Origin: Planctomycetaceae bacterium
GTDB lineage: Bacteria; Planctomycetota; Phycisphaerae; SM23-33
NCBI GenBank assembly: GCA_039680605.1
Contig: JBDKTA010000025.1
Span: forward strand, 124,001-188,000
Length of the DNA: 64,000 nucleotides
Direction of reading: 5' to 3'
Positions 31,722-40,495 of the stretch are shown one piece after another. The notes below the pieces were generated by a model. It saw only the letters and a program-made list of their open reading frames with translations, was not told the origin of the DNA and searched no databases. Every line of letters begins with the position of its first letter. The first letter of the stretch is position 1. Made by a program: the position numbers and the translations under genes.

Positions 31722-32744
31722 TCAAAGCGTCCAGACACCTTCTATTGCCTGCCCGCAATGGCCACACGTGCCATCGGCTAAGGTGATGCTGCGCACGGCG
31801 AAGCCCGCCCGCTCGATGACCACCTTGCGGCACGAGGGGCAGTGCGTGTCTTCGCCGCGATGGCCTGGAACATTGCCGCAGTAAACATACTTCAGCCCCG
31901 CGTCGTGGCCGATCTTCATGGCTGTCTCCAGCGTCTCGACGGGCGTGGCGGCCGTCGTCGTCATCTGAAAATCGCCGTGGAACCGCGAGACGTGCCAGGG
32001 CACGTGCGGACCGAGCTTTCCGCTGATATACGCGGCGATGTCGGCCAACTCCTCCGCTGAGTCGTTCATCCCCGGCACTACCAGCGTGGTGACCTCGACC
32101 CAGATGCCCGCGCCAACCAGCGCCTCGAGACCTTCCAACACCGGCGCCAGGCGGGCCTTCATAATCCGCTGGTAGGTCTCGTCGCGGAAGGCCTTGAGGT
32201 CGACGTTGATCGCGTCGAGATACGGGGCGATTTTTTCCACCGCAAGCGGCGTCAGGTACCCGTTGGAGACGAAACAGTTGCCGATCCCAGCCTCGCGGGC
32301 CAGCACGGCTGTATCGTATGCCAGCTCGAAGAACACCGTCGGCTCGGTGTACGTGTAGCTGATCGACGCACAGCCGTAGCTCTTGGCGGCCGAGACGATC
32401 TGGGCCGGCTTGGTGGCCTGGCCGCCGACGATCCCGCCCTCGCGCGGCGACTGCGAGATCTGCCAGTTCTGGCAGAACGCGCACTGGAAGTTGCACCCCG
32501 GCGCCGCCACCGAGAGGCTCTGAGAACCGGGCAGGAAGTGAAAGAGCGGCTTCTTCTCAATCGGGTCGACGTTGACGGCCACCAGCGCCCCGTAGTTGAG
32601 CGACTTGAGCATGCCCGCCACGTTCTCGCGCACGCGGCAGATGCCGTACTTGCCCGCGGCGATCACGCAGCGGTGGCCGCACAGATTGCATCGCACCTTC
32701 TGCCCGTCCAGACGCTGCCACAACATGGCATCATGCTCGGCCAC
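31722..32744 (-). CDS. amrS: AmmeMemoRadiSam system radical SAM enzyme AmrS
   Basis: A 340-residue radical SAM protein. The cluster motif CNFQCAFC gives Cys84, Cys88 and Cys91. A Cys-rich N-terminal segment (CNLCGHRC and GICRVREN, about 19-41) and a C-terminal CPSC/CGHC zinc-ribbon-like pair flank the barrel. SYTYTEPTVFFE, NCFVSNGYL and DAINVDLKAF are typical of the AmmeMemoRadiSam/PflA-like branch. The partner genes AmmeMemo (AmrB) and AMMECR1 (AmrA) are not in the window, and the physiological substrate of this system is not settled to my knowledge. GTG 32744 is chosen because GGGAG lies 5 nt before it; the longer frame runs into repeat DNA. Confidence 0.92.
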   Translation of the reverse strand: MAEHDAMLWQRLDGQKVRCNLCGHRCVIAAGKYGICRVRENVAGMLKSLNYGALVAVNVDPIEKKPLFHFLPGSQSLSVAAPGCNFQCAFCQNWQISQSPREGGIVGGQATKPAQIVSAAKSYGCASISYTYTEPTVFFELAYDTAVLAREAGIGNCFVSNGYLTPLAVEKIAPYLDAINVDLKAFRDETYQRIMKARLAPVLEGLEALVGAGIWVEVTTLVVPGMNDSAEELADIAAYISGKLGPHVPWHVSRFHGDFQMTTTAATPVETLETAMKIGHDAGLKYVYCGNVPGHRGEDTHCPSCRKVVIERAGFAVRSITLADGTCGHCGQAIEGVWTL

Positions 32745-32917
32745 GCGATCTCCCAAACAGCGAAGCCTTCTTTCGGGGTGGCATGGCGACACCAGTTTCA
32801 CCGGGGTCGCCATGTTCTCTCACGCCATGTCTTCCAAGCCCCATGGCGACCTGCATGAAACAACAACGCATGTCGCCATGCCACCCGACGTTTCGGCCGC
32901 CATGGCACCCGGCCAGA
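32745..32917. repeat. GGTGGCATGGCGAC inverted words
   Basis: ggggtggcatggcgacacc (32776-32794) pairs with a copy in reverse at the far side, gtcgccatgccacccg (32873-32888). Inner gtcgccatg/catggcgac words (32809, 32843) add smaller stems. A related word is at 43340-43373. The gap separates amrS from the BatA-like gene. Confidence 0.7.
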
Positions 32918-34642
32918 TCATTCCCCCAGCATGCGGTGCCTGACGAACCAGCCCGCCAGCCAGCAGACCAAAGCCGCCACCGCCGCCGGCGGCCACAACT
33001 CGCGCCGCTGCTGCGAGGCGACGGGCTCGGGCAGCGGCGCCGCACGGGCGGCAGCGACGGGGTCGCCGGCCGCCTCGGCGCTAGCGTCCAGGCCCAGCAA
33101 GCACAGGGCCTGAAGCGCCCCCGCCTCGTCGCGATAGAATCCCGGCCACAGCAGCGGGCCTTGCTCGCCCCCCCCACCGGCGAGGGCTTTCCACCGCGCG
33201 TGGGGGACATCGATGCCACTAAGGCACGCGTAGGAACCGGGCCCTTGCCCCCCGCCGCCCAGCCATCGCGTCGCGTTGGCCATGAAGACCACGAATGCCG
33301 GCGTGGCGCCGAAGTTCGTGTTGGTCGGCTCCAGCGCGAAGGCCACGTACACACGCCGCGGCTGGGCGGGGTCTTGTGGTTCGTTTCGCACGATCAACGC
33401 ACTGTTATTATATGAGGCCAGCGCCACGGCGCCGGCGGCGTCGGTGTCAGACCGCCACGGCGCGGCTCGCCGCACGGCCACGGCCGCCAGCGATACGCCC
33501 GCCATGACCGCCTCGCCGGCCGCCCAAGAACCTTTGTCTAAGGCGATGTTTTCCACCGCGCCGCCGGGTCGCCACAGCGGCGGCGGCTGGGGCGGCTCGA
33601 TCACCAGGGCGGGCTTGCCCGGCGGTGGCGCCAGGCGATTGGCGATGACGATATCCGCCTGCGCGGCATCGGCGACCGGCTCGAGCGATTCGTCGACGCT
33701 GACATAGCGGCGGATCAGCGGCGAATCGTCGCCGACGATCGCCACGCGCACCCGCGCGCGGCTGCGCCGTGCAAGGTACGCCGACGCTCCAGGCCCCCGT
33801 AACGGACCGGCGGCCGCGGACACCACCGCCCGCACGCCCTCCCACTGCGGGCAGACGATGATGACCCCCTGGCGTGCCGACGGGGCCAGAGTCCTGCTGA
33901 CGCCGGGCACGCTGTTGCCCTGGGCGTCGCTGATATCCAGCCGGACTGTCTGCGGCGCGGCGGTCTGGTTGCGCAGAGCGACGAAGACCTGGGCTGTTTT
34001 GCCGGCCAGAGGCTCCGCGGCGACGGCGTCGATGGTGACCGGCGGTAGGTGCGCGGGAATGCGGATGATCGTGGTTTGCGGCCCGGCCGCGTCGGGCGCC
34101 GCCGAGGCAGCCCCGAGCCGGTAGACGTGCTGCGCCGCGTCGTCGGCGGCGGGCAGTTGCACCTGGTCGGCGCGGACAGCCAGCAGCGGCGTTCGGTCGA
34201 TCAGGGCTCGTGCCTGGGCGCGGTCCATCCACGCCGAGGCGCCGCCGAGAACTTCCGGCAGGACGACCTGCACGCGATCATGCTCGTCAAGGCGGTCGAG
34301 CACGGCCGCGGCAGCGCGGCGAAGCGAGTCCATCGCCGCGGCGCCGCCAAGTTCAGCGGTGGGCACAACGGCCATCGCCACGTGCCGCGCGGGCGTCTGG
34401 TCCTGATAGACCGGCCGGGCCATCGCCAGCACAGCCGCGGCGGCGCCGATCAGCAGCAGCACCCAGGCGGCGCCGACGCGACGGCGGGCGCGGGCGCCGC
34501 GATTGATCGAGCGTGCCGCCTCCTGCCACAGCGTCAGGGTTGGCGCGACGATCTGCCGCCGCGCCGGGCGCAGCAGCGCCCAGACCGCCGCGGCGGCCAC
34601 CGCTACCAGCGCCACCAGCGATACAGGCCAGAGAAATGTCAT
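32918..34642 (-). CDS. BatA-like membrane protein (aerotolerance N-terminal domain)
   Basis: A 574-residue protein with the BatA_N-type start: two membrane segments close together (FLWPVSLVALVAVAAAAVWA and VGAAWVLLLIGAAAAVLAMA) around an Arg-rich loop containing APTLTLWQ. A large periplasmic region of mixed fold follows, with DSLRRAAAAVLDRLDEHDRV as the degenerate remains of a VWA-like domain and then two further alpha/beta domains. A last membrane segment (VAALVCWLAGWFVRHRM) closes the protein. Planctomycetes encode many such proteins, often with MoxR ATPases; none is adjacent here. The start is 9 bp after the preceding gene, so they are cotranscribed. Precise function unknown. Confidence 0.82.
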   Translation of the reverse strand: MTFLWPVSLVALVAVAAAAVWALLRPARRQIVAPTLTLWQEAARSINRGARARRRVGAAWVLLLIGAAAAVLAMARPVYQDQTPARHVAMAVVPTAELGGAAAMDSLRRAAAAVLDRLDEHDRVQVVLPEVLGGASAWMDRAQARALIDRTPLLAVRADQVQLPAADDAAQHVYRLGAASAAPDAAGPQTTIIRIPAHLPPVTIDAVAAEPLAGKTAQVFVALRNQTAAPQTVRLDISDAQGNSVPGVSRTLAPSARQGVIIVCPQWEGVRAVVSAAAGPLRGPGASAYLARRSRARVRVAIVGDDSPLIRRYVSVDESLEPVADAAQADIVIANRLAPPPGKPALVIEPPQPPPLWRPGGAVENIALDKGSWAAGEAVMAGVSLAAVAVRRAAPWRSDTDAAGAVALASYNNSALIVRNEPQDPAQPRRVYVAFALEPTNTNFGATPAFVVFMANATRWLGGGGQGPGSYACLSGIDVPHARWKALAGGGGEQGPLLWPGFYRDEAGALQALCLLGLDASAEAAGDPVAAARAAPLPEPVASQQRRELWPPAAVAALVCWLAGWFVRHRMLGE

Positions 34643-34651
34643 GGGAGAAAC

Positions 34652-35824
34652 CTAGAAGCGGTCCATGTGCGGTTCCTCAACGACCTTTCGCAGCATGAGG
34701 AACCGCTGTCCCTTGTAATACGTCATCAAGCCCGAGATCTTGAGGTAGACAGTGTTGCCCTTGTAGGCCGAGGCCATTTTCAGCTCCGCCCGCCGCAGCA
34801 TGGCGCAGGGCAGCAGGCGCAGCGGCGGCTCGAGCAGGTTGTTGTCCGAGACGAACCGCACCTGAAGCCAGCGGGCCTTGCCGGCGGGCATGACCACGGC
34901 CAACCGGTCCACCACGTACGAACCGCGCTGCGATTCAAGGACGCGCTCCGTCGGCAGCGGGGGCACCGCCTCTTCGTTGGGTCGCGGCGTCGTGGGGCGA
35001 GGCTCTTCCACCACCGGTCGCACAATCACGTCTTTGCGAAGCTCGGCGATGATCTCCTCTGCCGAGACGCCCGGCAGCGCTTCGGGGATTCCCGCCTGCG
35101 ACGCCGGACCCGTTGCCGGTCGCGAGACCGCCGCGCTGGCCGGCTGCGACTGAGCCGTCGCCGGGCTCGACGCGGAGGTTGCGGCCTGCGTGGCGGCGAA
35201 GTACGCCGGGCGACTGGCGGGGACGACCGCCGGTCGCGAGGCGGCGGTGGCGGTAGCCGGCTGCGAGGACGCCTCGCGGCGAGGGGGTCTCTTGCCCGCC
35301 AGCGACGCCTTGGTCAGCAGCAGGTACGAGCGGCCTTCGTAGAGGGAGAACTCGCCGCTGACGCGGAACAGCGCCTCGTCGCGACGGGCCATCTCGCGCT
35401 CCATCTCCTCCAGCACGCCGCAGGGCAGGGCCCAACTGGCCAGACCGGCCGGACGCAATTCGTCGTCCAGGAGTTCCACCAACACCCACCCGCTGGCGGG
35501 GTCGCGCCTCAGGCGGCACAGGCGGCTTTCGAGCATCTCGCCGTCAGCGGGGAGGCTGGAGCTAACGGCCCCGGCATGGCCAGCGTCCGCTACGCCGGTG
35601 GTGACCGGAACGGGCTTTTCTTCTTCGTCGTCGGCAACCACCACAGGCGCAGGGTCGACGGCGACGGGCAGCACGCGCTGGCGGTCGGGCCGTCCCGGAC
35701 CCAGCCGGGGCCTGCTTGTCGACGCAGGCGCAGCGGCCAATGCAATACACGCAGCGGCCAGCACAGTAGCAAGCACAGCCGCAGCGGCCGCACGCCGACA
35801 AAGTTGTTCTGAAACCTTACTCAT
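34652..35824 (-). CDS. exported hypothetical protein with Pro/Ala/Ser linker
   Basis: A 390-residue protein with a signal peptide (AAAAAVLATVLAAACIALAAAP). Two similar beta-rich domains are separated by a long Ala/Ser/Thr/Gln-Pro linker (about 185-245). Domain 1 (MLESRLCRLRRDPASGWVLV, ending SLYEGRSYLLLTKAS) and domain 2 (YVVDRLAVVMPAGKARWLQV, ending TYYKGQRFLMLRKV) share the pattern of an upstream strand pair and a final GxxYLxLxK strand, so they look like an internal duplication. I recognise no family. ATG 35824 gives a compact signal peptide; the open frame begins 36 nt earlier. It is the gene before the BatA-like gene, 9 bp apart, probably in one operon. Confidence 0.72.
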   Translation of the reverse strand: MSKVSEQLCRRAAAAAVLATVLAAACIALAAAPASTSRPRLGPGRPDRQRVLPVAVDPAPVVVADDEEEKPVPVTTGVADAGHAGAVSSSLPADGEMLESRLCRLRRDPASGWVLVELLDDELRPAGLASWALPCGVLEEMEREMARRDEALFRVSGEFSLYEGRSYLLLTKASLAGKRPPRREASSQPATATAASRPAVVPASRPAYFAATQAATSASSPATAQSQPASAAVSRPATGPASQAGIPEALPGVSAEEIIAELRKDVIVRPVVEEPRPTTPRPNEEAVPPLPTERVLESQRGSYVVDRLAVVMPAGKARWLQVRFVSDNNLLEPPLRLLPCAMLRRAELKMASAYKGNTVYLKISGLMTYYKGQRFLMLRKVVEEPHMDRF

Positions 35825-35905
35825 TGCAGGGCCCACCGGAGAAGATTGTACCCGCCCCACGCCCGCCGGTTCAAGGACGGGTCCGCGACGTGGCGCAGCC
35901 GCGCG

Positions 35906-36433
35906 TCATTTTGCGGCCCCAAACAGATCGCTCATGGCATCGAGGTCGCCGCAGAGCGTGACGAATGCGGCGCACCGCGGCCGGGCGGCGGCCATCAGGT
36001 CCACCACCGGTTGCCAGAAGGTTCCCATGCACGCCAGGGGTCGCCGCGGAAGGAGCTTCTTGCACATCTGCTCCCAGACGCAGGCCAGTTCGGCCAGCGT
36101 TCCGGTGGCTCCAGGCAGGACGACGTACCCGCACGTGCCCAGTTCAATGAGCTTGCCCAGGCGGTCAGCCAGCGAGGGCGTCACGATCGCGTGCTCGATG
36201 TACGCGTTGGGGCGGCTGGACCAGACCGAGCAGGTCACGCCGATGGTCGAACCTCCCGCCTCGCGGGCGCCGCGGGCCGAAGCTTCCATGGTGCCACCGT
36301 ATCCGCCGTTGGCGACGGCGAAGCCCAACTCCGCCAGGCGCCGCCCGACGCCGAAGGCCTCGCGCCAAGCGTCGCTTCCGGCGGCGGGCTCGTTCGAGCC
36401 GAAGACGCACACGACCTTTTCCGGCACGGGCAT
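35906..36433 (-). CDS. LOG/TIGR00725-like Rossmann-fold nucleotide-binding protein
   Basis: A 175-residue SLOG-superfamily protein. Motifs: VCVFGSNEP at the N-terminus, ANGGYGGTMEASARGAREAG (about 41-60), and the signature VVLPGATGTLAELACVWEQM (about 103-122), in which PGATGTLAE replaces the canonical PGGxGTxxE: the second Gly is Ala. The family binds nucleotides and some members hydrolyse nucleoside monophosphates. It starts 4 bp after the aconitase stop, so it is cotranscribed with aconitase; this association has no obvious metabolic reason. A different LOG protein is encoded at 24000. Confidence 0.88.
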   Translation of the reverse strand: MPVPEKVVCVFGSNEPAAGSDAWREAFGVGRRLAELGFAVANGGYGGTMEASARGAREAGGSTIGVTCSVWSSRPNAYIEHAIVTPSLADRLGKLIELGTCGYVVLPGATGTLAELACVWEQMCKKLLPRRPLACMGTFWQPVVDLMAAARPRCAAFVTLCGDLDAMSDLFGAAK

Positions 36434-36437
36434 GGCG

Positions 36438-38528
36438 CTACAACCCGCCCTGGCGGGTGTAGTTGAGCAGTCCGCCGGCGGCGAGGATCTTCCGCTGGCG
36501 CTGGGCCAGCGTCACGCGGCAGGCGATGTCGACGTTGCGCGTGCGGTTGTGGATCGTGATGCTCTCGCCCGAGGCGATGGCCTGCTCAAGTCCGCTGACG
36601 ATAAGCTTGTCGGCGGCCTCGATCGCCTCGTACGCGCCATCGGCGGCGAAGGTCAGCGGCAAGATGCCGAAGTTGACCAGGTTGGCCTGGTGGATGCGCT
36701 CGATGCTCCTGGCGATGACGATCCGCACGCCCAGGTACATCGGGCACAGCGCCGCGTGCTCGCGCGACGAACCCTGGCCGTAGCTGGCGCCGGCGACGAT
36801 GATCCCGCCGAAGTTGCGTTCCTTGGCCGCCAGCGCCCGCTGGGCGAAGGTCGGCTCGGGCGGCTTGTTGAAGCAGTTGAAAACGTATTTGGCGTACTCG
36901 GGCACGTTGGAGCGGTGCTTGAGCAGCGCCCCGGCGGGCATGATGTGGTCGGTGGTGATCTTGTCGCCGACCTTGATGAGCACGACGCTTTCCATCGCGT
37001 CGCGGGGCGGCTGGCCCGACGGCGGCTTGACGATCGTCGAGCCGCGCACGACTTCTACATTCGCCGCGTCGTCCGGCGCCGCCGGCGGCACGATCATGCC
37101 GTCGTCGATGGGCAGCGCCGCGGGCGCCTGCACTGCCGGCGTGACCGCGCCGGCGACCCGGGGCAGCTCGCGCGGGTCGGTCAGGCAACCGGTAATCGCC
37201 GCGGCGACGGCTGTCTCGGGCGAGACCAGGTACACTTCGTCGTTGGTCGTGCCGGTTCGGCCGGTGAAGTTTCGGTTGAACGTTCGGACGCTGACGGAGC
37301 CTTCGGCGGGGCTGAAGCCCAACCCGATGCAGGGTCCGCACGCCGATTCGAGGATACGCGCCCCCGCGGCGATCAGTGACGCCAGCGCCCCACTCTGGGC
37401 CAGCATCGTCAGCACCTGTCGGCTGCCCGGGGCGATCCCGAGCTCGACCATCGGGTGTACGGTGCGGCCCTTGAGCAGCGTCGCGGCCATCGTCAGGTCC
37501 TGAACGCTCGAATTGGTGCATGAGCCGATCAGCACCTGCCGCACGGGTTTACCCGCCAGGGCGGCGATGGGGATGATGTTGTCGGGGCTGGGCGAGCCTG
37601 CCGCCAGCGGTTCCAGCGCGGCCAGGTCGATCACGATGCCGCCGAAGCTGACCGGGGCGATGCCCGCGGAGTCGGCCTCGTCGACGGCCACTCCCGTGCA
37701 GAAGCGGCGAATGTTTTCGATGGTAGCCGCGTCGCGCTCCAGGTGCAGGTGCTTCTCGATGCGGTCGTACTTGGCGCCGTCATCGGCGGCCAGCGGGGTG
37801 TAATGTTCGCCGCGCCCCTGGGCGGCGAGGAACTGTCGCGTCAGGTCGTCGGAGGGAAAAACGCTGGTCGTCACGCCCAACTCGGCGCCCATATTGGTGC
37901 AGGTGGCCCGCGCGGGGACCGGCAGCGAGGCGACGCCCTCGCCGAAATACTCGACCACGCAGTTCACGTTGCCGCGCGTCGTCAGGATGCTCAGCAGGCG
38001 CAGGATGATGTCCTTGGCGGCGACCCAGGGCGGCAGCTTGCCCCGCAGTTCCACGCCGATCACGCGCGGGCACGGCGTGTAGAACGCCCCGCCGCCCATC
38101 GCCACGGCCACGTCCAGCCCGCCGGCGCCGATGGCGAGCATGCCCAGCCCCCCGCCTGTGGGCGTGTGGCTGTCGCTGCCCAGCAGCGTCTTGCCGGGGC
38201 GCCCGAACCGCTCGAGGTGTACCTGGTGGCAGATGCCGTTGCCCGGACGCGAAAAGTACGCCCCGACCTTGGCGGCGATCGACTGCAGGTACAGATGGTC
38301 GTTGTGGTTCTCGGGCCCGAACTGGGCCATGTTGTGATCGACGTAGCTGACCGCCAGCTCCGCTCGCACGCGGGGGATGTCCATCGCCTCAAGCAGCAGG
38401 AAGGCGGTCGTCCCGGTGGCGTCCTGGGTGAGCGTCTGGTCGATGCGCAGACCGATCTCGGCCCCGGCCGTCAACTTGCCGGTCACGAGATGGTCCTGGA
38501 GAATTTTTGCAGTCAGCGTCCTTGGCAC
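36438..38528 (-). CDS. aconitate hydratase (mitochondrial-type aconitase)
   Basis: A 696-residue TCA-cycle enzyme interconverting citrate and isocitrate through a [4Fe-4S] cluster. The ligands are Cys337 (IGSCTNSS), Cys397 and Cys400 (ESACGPCIG). Substrate motifs include GSDSHTPTGGGLGM (about 118-131) and ASYGQGSSREHA in the swivel domain. The size and spacing fit the shorter bacterial branch of mitochondrial-type aconitases. GTG 38528 is selected over TTG 38534 because AGGAG is then 6 nt upstream rather than directly abutting. It starts 2 bp after the ogt stop and is followed 4 bp later by a LOG gene, so all three are in one transcript. Confidence 0.96.
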   Translation of the reverse strand: MPRTLTAKILQDHLVTGKLTAGAEIGLRIDQTLTQDATGTTAFLLLEAMDIPRVRAELAVSYVDHNMAQFGPENHNDHLYLQSIAAKVGAYFSRPGNGICHQVHLERFGRPGKTLLGSDSHTPTGGGLGMLAIGAGGLDVAVAMGGGAFYTPCPRVIGVELRGKLPPWVAAKDIILRLLSILTTRGNVNCVVEYFGEGVASLPVPARATCTNMGAELGVTTSVFPSDDLTRQFLAAQGRGEHYTPLAADDGAKYDRIEKHLHLERDAATIENIRRFCTGVAVDEADSAGIAPVSFGGIVIDLAALEPLAAGSPSPDNIIPIAALAGKPVRQVLIGSCTNSSVQDLTMAATLLKGRTVHPMVELGIAPGSRQVLTMLAQSGALASLIAAGARILESACGPCIGLGFSPAEGSVSVRTFNRNFTGRTGTTNDEVYLVSPETAVAAAITGCLTDPRELPRVAGAVTPAVQAPAALPIDDGMIVPPAAPDDAANVEVVRGSTIVKPPSGQPPRDAMESVVLIKVGDKITTDHIMPAGALLKHRSNVPEYAKYVFNCFNKPPEPTFAQRALAAKERNFGGIIVAGASYGQGSSREHAALCPMYLGVRIVIARSIERIHQANLVNFGILPLTFAADGAYEAIEAADKLIVSGLEQAIASGESITIHNRTRNVDIACRVTLAQRQRKILAAGGLLNYTRQGGL

Positions 38529-38530
38529 GA

Positions 38531-39040
38531 TCAACTCCTGTGTCCTTCAAGTTCCAGCATCCGCCGTTTGAGCGGTACGCCGCCGGCGGCGGAGAACCCG
38601 CCGCACGATCCATCGCTGCAGATCACGCGGTGGCACGGCACCACCAGCGGTACGGGATTGGCCGCCAGGGCCCCGGCGACGGCGCGGGCGGCATTGGGAT
38701 TGCCCACGTGCCGGGCCAGAGCGGCATAGCTTTCGGTGCGTCCGTATCCGATGCTACGGCAGGCGTCGAGCACGGTTTGGCGAAATGCACCTGTGGCGAG
38801 CTGACAGGCGACCGGGGAGAAATCCACCGCCGCGCCGTCAAAGTAGGCCCCCGTCAGTTCGATGAGCGTCTTGAAAGGCCTGGCGTCCTCGCGCGCCTCG
38901 ACGGTGCCGGCCAGCAGCGCGCGGCGCACCTTATCGGGCGTGTCGTGAGGCAGAATGATCCGCACGATGCCCGTGTGCGCCAGAGCCCCCATGGTTCCCC
39001 AGGGCGTGTTCCAGGTTGCATAGTACAGCGTCTGTGACAT
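38531..39040 (-). CDS. ogt: methylated-DNA--protein-cysteine S-methyltransferase
   Basis: A 169-residue repair protein that accepts the alkyl group from O6-methylguanine. The active-site motif VPCHRVI places the acceptor Cys at 136; the upstream IGYGRTESYAALARHVGNPN (about 97-116) provides the helix-turn-helix and Arg finger, and GGFSAAGGVPLKRRMLELEG ends the fold. It is suicidal, one methyl per molecule. It is the first gene of the minus-strand run ogt-aconitase-LOG and is followed after 2 bp by aconitase, so repair and TCA genes share a message. Upstream is a hairpin repeat (39117-39190). Confidence 0.96.
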   Translation of the reverse strand: MSQTLYYATWNTPWGTMGALAHTGIVRIILPHDTPDKVRRALLAGTVEAREDARPFKTLIELTGAYFDGAAVDFSPVACQLATGAFRQTVLDACRSIGYGRTESYAALARHVGNPNAARAVAGALAANPVPLVVPCHRVICSDGSCGGFSAAGGVPLKRRMLELEGHRS

Positions 39041-39116
39041 GCCGCGATTTTAGACGCCCACCGCGCCGCAGGCAAGGGCAGCGAACCGCGAACAAGACAG
39101 GACGAAGAATCGCAAC

Positions 39117-39190
39117 GTTAGCGGCGGGGCTTGCCCCGCGCGGTTTCAGGATCGGGGAAACAACCGCGTCGAGCAAGCTCGACCGCTGAC
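39117..39190. repeat. gttagcggcggggc module, second copy
   Basis: The module begins gttagcggcggggcttgccc (39117-39136), containing a 7-bp GCGGGGC/GCCCCGC stem with a 2-nt loop, and ends tcgaccgctgac (39179-39190), so the outer ends also pair. It is the partner of 24913-24982. Only the ends and the first 25 bases are shared; the centre differs. Confidence 0.75.
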
Positions 39191-39206
39191 AAAACAAGAC
39201 TGCAGA

Positions 39207-39959
39207 CTATCTCGCCGATTCACGCTCGAACTGGGTGACCCAGCGCGTGATCTCGCGCAGGGCGGCACAGCCCTGTTCGGTCTGCTCAAGACCAACGAAC
39301 TGGAAGCCCAGCAGCACGCCCTGGCCCAGCGGCTCCTCGTGTCGGAACTGGGCCTCGATGCCCACGCCGGCGGCGCCGAGTCCGAACAATAGATGCATGC
39401 CGACCGGTTCGCCCGATTCGAAGTATCCGGACACTTCCTTGCCACAGGCCACTTGGACGCCGCCGGCGCTGAGATTGTCGGCCCGGCCGGACCAGACCGG
39501 CGTGTCGCCGCTGCCGCTGGTGGGTTCGGACTCGACGCCGCCGGCCCAGAACGAGACTCGCACGATGCGGCCTTCGGGCACGCTCACGCGCGAGTACGCT
39601 CGGCGCTGGAGGCACTGGACGGCCACCGGCACAGTCAGCCGCAGCACGGGCACGTCCGAACCGCTTTCGTCAGGGCAGGAGCCCGCCCCGGCGATGGTGG
39701 TCATGAAGATGTGCTTGTGGTGCTTGTACTTGAAGTTGACGCCCACGCTCTGGGCCGACTGAAGGGCCGGGCACGGTCCGCTGTCGCTGCGGGGAATCTC
39801 GACCAGCAGGTATCCACTGTCGAGCCCGACGCAGCGGCTGTGCAGATTCTGCCAACTGCGGCCGTTATGCACGGTCACCGTCAGGGGAATGTGCCGTTCG
39901 ACGGCGCCGGCAAGGGTCTGGCCGATCGCGCTACCGGTGAGACATTTCATGGCGGACAT
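39207..39959 (-). CDS. PilZ-like (YcgR-type) protein, candidate c-di-GMP receptor
   Basis: A 250-residue protein with two halves: an N-terminal beta-barrel (about 20-120, HIPLTVTVHNGRSWQNLHSR) like the YcgR N domain, and a PilZ-type barrel with the c-di-GMP switch region QRRAYSRVSVP (about 130) and the downstream NLSAGGVQV (about 176), corresponding to RxxxR and (D/N)xSxxG. Binding of cyclic di-GMP is inferred from these motifs. In related proteins this regulates motility or polysaccharide production; no target is nearby. ATG 39959 is chosen because AGGTG lies 5 nt upstream; the open frame extends 42 nt further. Confidence 0.8.
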   Translation of the reverse strand: MSAMKCLTGSAIGQTLAGAVERHIPLTVTVHNGRSWQNLHSRCVGLDSGYLLVEIPRSDSGPCPALQSAQSVGVNFKYKHHKHIFMTTIAGAGSCPDESGSDVPVLRLTVPVAVQCLQRRAYSRVSVPEGRIVRVSFWAGGVESEPTSGSGDTPVWSGRADNLSAGGVQVACGKEVSGYFESGEPVGMHLLFGLGAAGVGIEAQFRHEEPLGQGVLLGFQFVGLEQTEQGCAALREITRWVTQFERESAR

Positions 39960-40058
39960 AATGCACCTGCTCCAGTCAATACATAACGATCCCATAGGCA
40001 TGTCGGTTATCCAGGAGGCTCACTTGAACAAGGATGCTTTCATCTGTGGGTTAAGCTG

Positions 40059-40088
40059 TTGAACTGACCGCCCCGGCTACCGTATGAT
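40059..40088 (+). promoter_or_regulatory. promoter TTGAAC-18-TATGAT
   Basis: The -35 TTGAAC (40059-40064) and -10 TATGAT (40083-40088) are 18 bp apart. The predicted leader before ATG 40134 is about 38 nt and contains GAGAGG as ribosome site. Confidence 0.6.
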
Positions 40089-40133
40089 AAATAGCATGCT
40101 GGCTTTATCCTGCCGGCATATCGAGAGGCCAGC

Positions 40134-40448
40134 ATGATCCAATGCAAAGACTGCGAGTTCTTCCTCCGCGACGAAAGCGGCCAGGTGCGGTTCACCTGCG
40201 ACCCTTTTAACAACATCAAGGAAAGCGAGTGCCTGACCAAGTGGCAGTTGATCAAGATCAACCAGATGGTCGCCAGCTACCAGGCCACGCTCGACTACTA
40301 CAGCAAGCTTGCCCCGATGCAGGAGAAGATGTTCAAGGTTGTCCAGCGCGAGATCGACGATCTCAGCGAGGCGGACAATTGGAAGACGCCGGAGGATGAC
40401 GAAGAATCGCCCGCTGACGAAGATTCCGATTGGCATCCGACCCGCTAA
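40134..40448 (+). CDS. small Cys-containing hypothetical protein
   Basis: A 104-residue acidic protein. The first 35 residues hold four Cys (CKDC at 4-7, then C22 and C33), which could bind zinc. Residues about 36-80 form one long helix (LIKINQMVASYQATLDYYSK), and the tail is very acidic (PEDDEESPADEDSD). No family is recognised. It has its own promoter and a GAGAGG site 5 nt before the ATG, and lies 47 bp upstream of the S41 protease on the same strand, so the two may be cotranscribed. A regulatory or adaptor role is possible but not shown. Confidence 0.75.
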   Translation: MIQCKDCEFFLRDESGQVRFTCDPFNNIKESECLTKWQLIKINQMVASYQATLDYYSKLAPMQEKMFKVVQREIDDLSEADNWKTPEDDEESPADEDSDWHPTR

Positions 40449-40495
40449 ACCCGTGCGTGCCTTCCCATGAAACGAGGGGTTAACTGTTCAGGAGA

